The notes below the pieces were generated by a model that was not told the origin of the DNA, made no database searches, and saw only the letters and a list, made by a program, of their open reading frames with translations. Positions 56,690 to 64,000 of a DNA stretch of 64,000 nt are shown piece by piece. The stretch lies in the NCBI GenBank assembly GCA_020073345.1, contig JAIQFI010000021.1, positions 1-64,000 of the forward strand, in the 5' to 3' direction. The DNA is from Terriglobia bacterium (GTDB lineage: Bacteria; Acidobacteriota; Terriglobia; Bryobacterales; Bryobacteraceae). How positions within the stretch are numbered: the stretch's first letter is position 1; each line of letters starts with the position of its first letter. Position numbers and translations under genes: made by a program.

Positions 56690-56805
56690 TGCCGAAAATT
56701 AAATGGCTGGACCTGCCACCTCAACTTCGTGAGCACCTTTTTGATCGCGCCAAAGAGCGCAAGATCACGATGGAAGACCTGTTTGCCCTGGAAGCCGCTC
56801 CATAG
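56689..56805 (+). CDS. Small 38-residue protein coupled to the RHH gene
   Basis: The frame begins ATG on the last base of the RHH stop and ends at TAG 56803-56805. The product starts MPKIKWLDLPPQLREHLFD and has a basic middle followed by an acidic end. Its compact amphipathic shape and the overlap suggest a real gene. No family was recognised; homologues sharing both genes would be needed to prove it. Confidence 0.5.
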   Translation: MPKIKWLDLPPQLREHLFDRAKERKITMEDLFALEAAP

Positions 56806-56880
56806 CTGTCGCGGTTCAGTTTTTCTCCGAACCGCGAGAGTCAACGAGCGGCCACGTCAACCCGCTAGAATCAAGGATTC

Positions 56881-59526
<2,646 letters not shown>

Positions 59527-59547
59527 GCGCTGTTAACATCGCTTGTT

Positions 59548-60054
59548 ATGATGGGACCGATGTCGAAGCCAGCGGCTCTCCGCAAACCCCCGAATATCTG
59601 GGTCTTGGCGAGCGTGACTTACGGGGCCGTGATCGCGGTCACGGTGCTTTCGATCGGGGCGTATTTCTACGTGGCGCCGAAGCGAACGGCATCGCAACAA
59701 ATCACTGATGCGGAGCGGTCGATGGCGGTGGGATCGGTATGGATACCGGTTTATCCCGGTGCCACTCTGGAGGGCACGGCATCCGCCAAGCAGGACAACG
59801 CGACGGAGAGCACTTTGAATTTCGGGACCAAAGACCAGGCTGACCGGGTGCTGTCGTTCTACCAAGCGGCGCTCCAGAAGGGCGTGTTCCGGTTCGCCAC
59901 CATGACGAAGACTGCGGGCGGCGGCACGGTTCGAAGCATGGCTCACGAGGGAAAGACTACGGTCACGGTGACGATCCGGACGACAGGCGAGGGTTCCCGG
60001 GGAGAGATCAAGACCATCGATCGGGACACGGGCGATAAAGGTACCCGGAATTAA
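59548..60054 (+). CDS. Unknown single-pass membrane protein
   Basis: A 168-residue protein with one membrane segment (NIWVLASVTYGAVIAVTVLS) and an exported domain of beta-rich character (VWIPVYPGATLEGTASAKQD, then TLNFGTKDQADRVLSFYQAA). No family was recognised, although such 'PGA...STLNF' proteins occur in soil Acidobacteriota. It begins 21 bases after the glucosidase stop and could share its transcript. Confidence 0.65.
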   Translation: MMGPMSKPAALRKPPNIWVLASVTYGAVIAVTVLSIGAYFYVAPKRTASQQITDAERSMAVGSVWIPVYPGATLEGTASAKQDNATESTLNFGTKDQADRVLSFYQAALQKGVFRFATMTKTAGGGTVRSMAHEGKTTVTVTIRTTGEGSRGEIKTIDRDTGDKGTRN

Positions 60055-60094
60055 GTCCGATATAACCTATACCATTCGAGTATCCTGAGGTTTC

Positions 60095-60487
60095 GTGTCT
60101 ACCACTGAACAGGCGCAGCAGCGCCGCTCGTTTATTCTGGTCGTCTGCTGCACCCTCATCGGGGCGGCTGCCCAGATACTGATCAAGAAGGGGGCGGACG
60201 CGCTGGGTGAGAATCCGACCATGGTGCAGACCGCGATGGCGATGCTGCTCACGCCCGCGTTGTTCGCCGGTTATTCAATGTACGGCGTCAGCACGGTGCT
60301 GCTGGTGCTCGCGCTGCGCCATGGGCAACTATCGCTGCTCTATCCGGTGTTCGCGATGACGTACGTGTGGGTCACGATTCTTTCGGTCTTCGTGTTGCAT
60401 GAAACGATGAATCCGTATAAGCTCGCCGGCATCGTGACGATCGTCGGAGGCATTGCCGTGCTGGGCAGAGGACAACCATCCACGTGA
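60095..60487 (+). CDS. Small EamA/SMR-like membrane protein, first of a pair
   Basis: A 130-residue protein with four hydrophobic segments, one half of a DMT/EamA transporter: TLIGAAAQILIKKGADALG, then ALRHGQLSLLYPVFAMTYVW and ETMNPYKLAGIVTIVGGIAV. It is similar to ArnE-type subunits. GTG 60095 has CTGAGG before it. The second gene of the pair overlaps its stop by four bases, so a heterodimer is likely. Confidence 0.85.
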   Translation: MSTTEQAQQRRSFILVVCCTLIGAAAQILIKKGADALGENPTMVQTAMAMLLTPALFAGYSMYGVSTVLLVLALRHGQLSLLYPVFAMTYVWVTILSVFVLHETMNPYKLAGIVTIVGGIAVLGRGQPST

Positions 60488-60891
60488 ACCACACCCCCTT
60501 TTCTTCGATCGCCTGGGTGATGGGCGCGTCGTTTTTCGGCAGCTTTGGAGCGCTTTTTCTAAAGATCGGCGCCGGGAAACTACAAAGGAGCCTGGCCTCG
60601 GTACTCACCAACTGGCGGCTGCTACTGGGAATCGCGTTCTATTTGTTTTCGTCTGTATTGTTCGTGCTGGGCGTGCGCAAGGGCGAGCTGAGCGTGCTCT
60701 ATCCGATGGTCTCGCTCGGCTCGGTGTGGACGCTATTCTGGTCGAGGCTGATTCTGGGAGAGCCGCTCACGCGGGCGAAAATAGTGGCGCTGTCGATGAT
60801 CCTGTGCGGGATGACTCTGATTGGTCTGGGCGCGCGCAAGCCGCTTCCGGCCGCTTCCGAGCAGCACCGAACCACGAGCGCCCGCTACTAG
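60484..60891 (+). CDS. Small EamA/SMR-like membrane protein, second of a pair
   Basis: A 135-residue partner with four hydrophobic segments: SFFGSFGALFLKIGAGKLQR, then VRKGELSVLYPMVSLGSVWT and EPLTRAKIVALSMILCGMTL. It is homologous to the first half and coupled through GTGA. Pairs of this kind flip lipid-linked aminosugars (ArnEF) or export polyamines; nothing here shows the cargo. Confidence 0.85.
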   Translation: MNHTPFSSIAWVMGASFFGSFGALFLKIGAGKLQRSLASVLTNWRLLLGIAFYLFSSVLFVLGVRKGELSVLYPMVSLGSVWTLFWSRLILGEPLTRAKIVALSMILCGMTLIGLGARKPLPAASEQHRTTSARY

Positions 60892-60913
60892 CCAGTCCGA
60901 CCGTTGCCCTTTA

Positions 60914-60937
60914 ATACAAGTATACGTATACTTGTAT
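60914..60937. promoter_or_regulatory. Perfect 24-bp palindrome, probable HigA operator
   Basis: Two 12-base arms, ATACAAGTATAC and GTATACTTGTAT, meet without a spacer. The palindrome ends two bases before the GTG start of the toxin gene, the place where HigA-type antitoxins bind to repress their operons. Confidence 0.75.
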
Positions 60938-60939
60938 AG

Positions 60940-61302
60940 GTGGATCGCGGACCTAAACCTGTCAGATGGGTGGGATCGTCGCGAAGAGATCTTAAAGCAT
61001 TTCCGAAAGCCGTTCAGCGCCATGTTGGACAGGCGCTCTATGCCGCACAGTGCGGCGAGGAATATCCGAGCGTAAAAGCCCTGAAGGGATTTGGCGGACG
61101 CTCTGTCCTTGAGATCGTGGTGGACCATCAATCCGACACGTGGCGGGCAGTCTACACGGTGCGCTTCGGAGATGCCCTTTACGTCCTTCATGCGTTTCAG
61201 AAGAAATCGAAGAAGGGCATCGCCACGCCGCACAAAGACATGGAACTGATCCGGCAACGGCTGGCCGCGGCCGAACGGAACTACAGGGAGAGGCAGAACT
61301 GA
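60940..61302 (+). CDS. higB: HigB/Gp49-type (RelE superfamily) toxin
   Basis: A 120-residue protein with RRDLKAFPKAVQRHVGQALY, KALKGFGGRSVLEIVVDH, RAVYTVRFGDALYVLHAFQK and KKSKKGIATPHKDMELIRQR, the pattern of the phage-derived Gp49-like/HigB toxins that cleave mRNA on the ribosome. The gene order toxin then antitoxin is typical for HigBA. GTG 60940 starts two bases past the palindrome, so the transcript may be nearly leaderless. Confidence 0.9.
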   Translation: MDRGPKPVRWVGSSRRDLKAFPKAVQRHVGQALYAAQCGEEYPSVKALKGFGGRSVLEIVVDHQSDTWRAVYTVRFGDALYVLHAFQKKSKKGIATPHKDMELIRQRLAAAERNYRERQN

Positions 61303-61303
61303 C

Positions 61304-61666
61304 ATGACGACCAAAACCGGGAAGAAAAACAAATCCACGCTCCGCATCACCGAGGGCAGCAGCAACGTGTTTGCCGACATTGGCCTTGCTAATCCCGAAC
61401 AGGAATTGCTCAAGGCGCGATTGACGCTCCAAATCTACCGCACCATCAAGGGACGCAAACTCACCCAGGTGCAGGCTGGAGAAGTTCTCGGCATCAAACA
61501 GCCGCATGTCTCAAGCCTCATGCGCGGCCAGTCGGGAGCGTTTTCCGTAGAGCGCCTCATGGACTTCTTAACCGCCCTCGGCCACGATATTGAGATTGCG
61601 GTCACGCCCTCGCGCAAGGAACACGGCAAAATGTCGGTCTCGGTCGCCGAAAGGGTGCCGACGTGA
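61304..61666 (+). CDS. higA: HigA-type XRE antitoxin
   Basis: A 120-residue HTH protein: the N-terminus varies, then LLKARLTLQIYRTIKGRKLT, QVQAGEVLGIKQPHVSSLMR and FSVERLMDFLTALGHDIEI, the HTH of XRE antitoxins paired with Gp49-like toxins. ATG 61304 lies one base after the toxin stop. Its stop overlaps the GTG of a third gene by four bases. Confidence 0.92.
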   Translation: MTTKTGKKNKSTLRITEGSSNVFADIGLANPEQELLKARLTLQIYRTIKGRKLTQVQAGEVLGIKQPHVSSLMRGQSGAFSVERLMDFLTALGHDIEIAVTPSRKEHGKMSVSVAERVPT

Positions 61667-62253
61667 AAAAAAGCAAGACTGCCATCCGGAACGGAACGAC
61701 CGTTCCCAACGCCATGCAGGTTCAACTCGCCAGGCTTTTCGGGTCCGATTCCAAACTGGCCCAAAGCACTGCGCGCAGTCCCGCCGAATGGCGTAAGACT
61801 TTGAGATCTGTATTGCACGAGATGAGCCGCTACATCGCCCACAATGTTGATACTGACGAACTGCACCGATTGATGCTGTTATCTGGCTTGGCAGGGGCGA
61901 GTGAATCGCTGAAAGAAGAAAACTTCTGGCCAGGCTACGTCGAGGGCATCACGCGTCTTGCGCTTGTTCTTCTGGGGGACTATCCCGACCATCGAAGAAG
62001 AAAACCAGGCCGCAAGAAAGATGGTCACTATAACTTGAACCTCCACCGCTCTGGGTACTGGGCACAGTCACCTAGTCAGCGTTTCAGGACGCTACTGGCG
62101 GCCGGCATGGTCGGATTCCCAAGCCTGTCAGCTCGGCCGCGTGACGTGCTAGACCAGTTCCGAAGGAAGTTTGGTTTTGGTCCAGATCAGAAGGATTTTC
62201 TGGAATGGTATAGAGGCACGTACCCGCAGGACTACGCGGCTCTATTCCGCTAA
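61663..62253 (+). CDS. Unknown third protein of the HigBA operon
   Basis: A 196-residue soluble protein, no family recognised. It is helical in the first half (LRSVLHEMSRYIAHNVDTDE, FWPGYVEGITRLALVLLGDY), then has a basic PGRKKDGHYN and a C-terminal aromatic part (FGFGPDQKDFLEWYRGTYPQ). It begins at GTG 61663 overlapping the antitoxin stop, so it is translated from the same message. It could be a chaperone, a second toxin or a cargo protein; none of these is shown by the sequence. Confidence 0.65.
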   Translation: MKKSKTAIRNGTTVPNAMQVQLARLFGSDSKLAQSTARSPAEWRKTLRSVLHEMSRYIAHNVDTDELHRLMLLSGLAGASESLKEENFWPGYVEGITRLALVLLGDYPDHRRRKPGRKKDGHYNLNLHRSGYWAQSPSQRFRTLLAAGMVGFPSLSARPRDVLDQFRRKFGFGPDQKDFLEWYRGTYPQDYAALFR

Positions 62254-62284
62254 CCAGCACCGAACCACAAGCGCGGACTTGCCG

Positions 62285-62992
62285 CTATTTGATGTGACCT
62301 TGGGTGAAGTCGCGGTTGTTCTCTTCACACGAGTACTCGATCAGTTCCTGGCCGGGCTTCATGCGCGTAAAGACTCGCTGATTCTTCCACGGTTTGGTGT
62401 AGTACACCGGGTCATCAACGGTAACTTCGTACGCCAGATGATCGGGATCGGTGTAACGGAACGTCTGGATCAAATGCATCTTGTCGGAATGCGGATGTCC
62501 GATGGTGTCGAGCCGCGTCTTGCCGTTGAAACCCACGGTATCCACAACCAGCGTGTCCCCATCGAACTTTCCGATGGAATGGCCGAACCAGGTAGGCTCG
62601 ACGTCCGCCGGGTGCCCGCGCCCATCGATGTAAACAACGTGGAACCAGGTGCTCTGCTCAAACAGAAAGGCCAGGTATTTCGCGTTCTGCATGATCTGGA
62701 TGGGATAGCCACCCACGTTCACGGAACGCATCATGCCGAAGGGCAGGCAGTGGCCGGTGTAGTCGAACTTGGCCGGGTCGTAGTTCTTAAAGTTGTCGGC
62801 GCCCGCGGGCGAAAACGGCAGCGCGCCAGCGCCCTTCTGATCTTGGCGATCCAGGCTCATATCGGGAACGTAAGGATGGTCCCAGACTCCCTGAAAGTCA
62901 GGCCTCTCATCCGGCATACGCGGGATTTTGGAAGACTGACCCCAGGTCATCGGGATCGTGAGCAGAACGGCGAACACGGCGTAGTGTTTCAT
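62285..62992 (-). CDS. Secreted protein of unknown function
   Basis: A 235-residue protein with a signal peptide (MKHYAVFAVLLTIPMTWG) and a beta-rich body: YLAFLFEQSTWFHVVYIDGR, HSIGKFDGDTLVVDTVGF and HLAYEVTVDDPVYYTKPW. Related proteins are plentiful in Acidobacteriota, and no enzyme activity is known to me. It follows the amidohydrolase gene by 25 bases and is likely on the same transcript. Confidence 0.75.
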   Translation of the reverse strand: MKHYAVFAVLLTIPMTWGQSSKIPRMPDERPDFQGVWDHPYVPDMSLDRQDQKGAGALPFSPAGADNFKNYDPAKFDYTGHCLPFGMMRSVNVGGYPIQIMQNAKYLAFLFEQSTWFHVVYIDGRGHPADVEPTWFGHSIGKFDGDTLVVDTVGFNGKTRLDTIGHPHSDKMHLIQTFRYTDPDHLAYEVTVDDPVYYTKPWKNQRVFTRMKPGQELIEYSCEENNRDFTQGHIK

Positions 62993-63017
62993 GAGGATGC
63001 CCCCATGCCGATTCTAC

Positions 63018-64000
63018 TCACTTTTGATTGAACAAGTCAGACCGGTCGACGCGCTCGCCCTTGAAGAAAACCGTCGAGACGCGTTCGGTGGCCGAAATAT
63101 CCTGCAGCGGATTGCCATCCACCAGCAGCAGGCTGGCGTCGTAGCCTTTGCGGATGAGGCCGATACGCTGATCGGCGCGCAGCAGGCGAGCCGCGTTATA
63201 CGTCGCTCCCTGCAAGGCGGCCGCGGGTGGAATCCCCGCCTCTACCCAGAGCTGCAGCTCGCGATGGACGCCCGGACCGTGGACGACCATCGGGTTGCCG
63301 GCATCGGTACCGGTTACCAGCGTCACGCCCGCGCGATAGGCTGCGGCCAAGTTCAGCTTGGCTAAGTCGAGCCGGAATGGGTAGGCGCCGATCGCCTTAC
63401 GCGCGGCTTGGGCGCCCGGAGAATTGAGGCTGTCTTTAACCTGCGCGAACCATGGTCGCGGGACGACTTGCTGCACCAGGGATCGATCCAGCAGGTCGGT
63501 CTTGCCGTCGACGTAAGCCTGCATAGCCTCCATCACCGAGAGCGTCGGATCGTAGGTCACGCCCATCGCTTTCATCTTGGTGAAGATCGCTTCGGGGATG
63601 CGGTCGCGCATCGCGCCGTGTTCAATACCGTCAACGCCCGCGCCCAGCGCTTCGGCCACATCCTGGGCGTTGCCGGTGTGGGTGACGATGGGCAGCTTGG
63701 CGGCATGCGCGGCGTCGGAAATGGCCCTGAGAATCGCGGGATCCATGCGGTTGAAGATCGCACTGCCGCCGCCCCCTTCGAGGATGGCCTTGATGCCGTC
63801 GACACCGCGCTGTTTCAGGTCATTTACTTGGGTGCGCGCTTCGTCGGCGGATTTTGGCAGGCGAACGAACTGCGCATCGAAGTTTGTCCGAAACGATTCC
63901 GGTATGTACTGCGAGTACTCGGTTCCGTGGCCCCCCGCTGTAGTGAACAGCGGTCCTACCGCGAACAATTCTGCTCCCAGGTGCTCGCCCGAAGCGATGG
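63018..64000 (-). CDS. Amidohydrolase family protein (partial, 5' end outside window)
   Basis: The visible 327 residues are the C-terminal part of an imidazolonepropionase/prolidase-like amidohydrolase: VVTHTGNAQDVAEALGAGVD, GIEHGAMRD and the metal Asp in LVTGTDAGNPMVVHG, ending with a beta-sandwich tail (GYDASLLLVDGNPLQDISAT). The frame stays open to the window end, so the signal peptide and first HxH are not seen. It probably hydrolyses a peptide- or imide-type bond in the periplasm. Confidence 0.88.
   Translation of the reverse strand, partial: IASGEHLGAELFAVGPLFTTAGGHGTEYSQYIPESFRTNFDAQFVRLPKSADEARTQVNDLKQRGVDGIKAILEGGGGSAIFNRMDPAILRAISDAAHAAKLPIVTHTGNAQDVAEALGAGVDGIEHGAMRDRIPEAIFTKMKAMGVTYDPTLSVMEAMQAYVDGKTDLLDRSLVQQVVPRPWFAQVKDSLNSPGAQAARKAIGAYPFRLDLAKLNLAAAYRAGVTLVTGTDAGNPMVVHGPGVHRELQLWVEAGIPPAAALQGATYNAARLLRADQRIGLIRKGYDASLLLVDGNPLQDISATERVSTVFFKGERVDRSDLFNQK

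Overview
The window reads as a chromosomal segment of a GC-rich soil Acidobacteriota, most like the Bryobacterales/Solibacter group. The pointers are two Oar-like TonB-dependent receptors with a carboxypeptidase-regulatory N-domain, a PadR gene overlapping an 'Acidobacterial duplicated orphan permease' (ADOP) of the FtsX/MacB type, Ser/Thr kinase genes and remnants of the acidobacterial type, and many secreted proteins without close families. This is inference from family content; no rRNA, tRNA or CRISPR array was recognised.

Layout. 0.1-5.9 kb: housekeeping and orphan genes (serine hydrolase, GAF protein, UPF0158, DUF1801-like, UppP) and the remnant of a phage-integrase-repeat protein. 5.9-15.1 kb: two paralogous TonB-dependent receptors enclose a LytS-type sensor kinase, a LytTR response regulator and a membrane protein. 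Three intergenic sites in this block carry a roughly 9-bp element twice at exactly 21 bp spacing, the geometry known for LytTR regulators. 15.3-22.7 kb: metal homeostasis genes: two ZnuBC-like ABC pairs without a binding protein, a P1B-type ATPase whose CPC motif reads GAC, a CsoR/FrmR-like repressor with an adjacent GTATACC/GGTATAC dyad, and a MerC-like protein. The two blocks may form one uptake/efflux system, but only their adjacency shows this. 23.1-29.7 kb: several regulator-target pairs (PadR/ADOP, HxlR/VOC, XRE/dehydrogenase + AhpD-like).

29.7-34.3 kb is accessory: 1.5 kb of non-coding DNA with a two-copy repeat around a 14-bp CG palindrome, an unknown 258-residue protein, an excisionase-like HTH protein and a tyrosine recombinase lying against a Ser/Thr kinase gene that is cut off just after its APE motif.

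34.3-64 kb is mostly conserved: phosphoesterase, DegT aminotransferase, a protein of three secretin-N-like repeats, cytochrome c', Lon and ClpB side by side, aminotransferase, DUF202 and Dps, a tightly coupled SDR/GNAT/sugar-acid dehydratase/secreted hydrolase run, a STAS + receiver/anti-sigma-kinase + hybrid kinase signalling cluster, a methyltransferase with YraN, a small RHH + 38-residue gene pair, a GH63-like glucosidase, a split EamA/SMR transporter pair, and a HigBA-type operon with a third overlapping gene behind a perfect 24-bp palindrome. A partial amidohydrolase runs off the right end.
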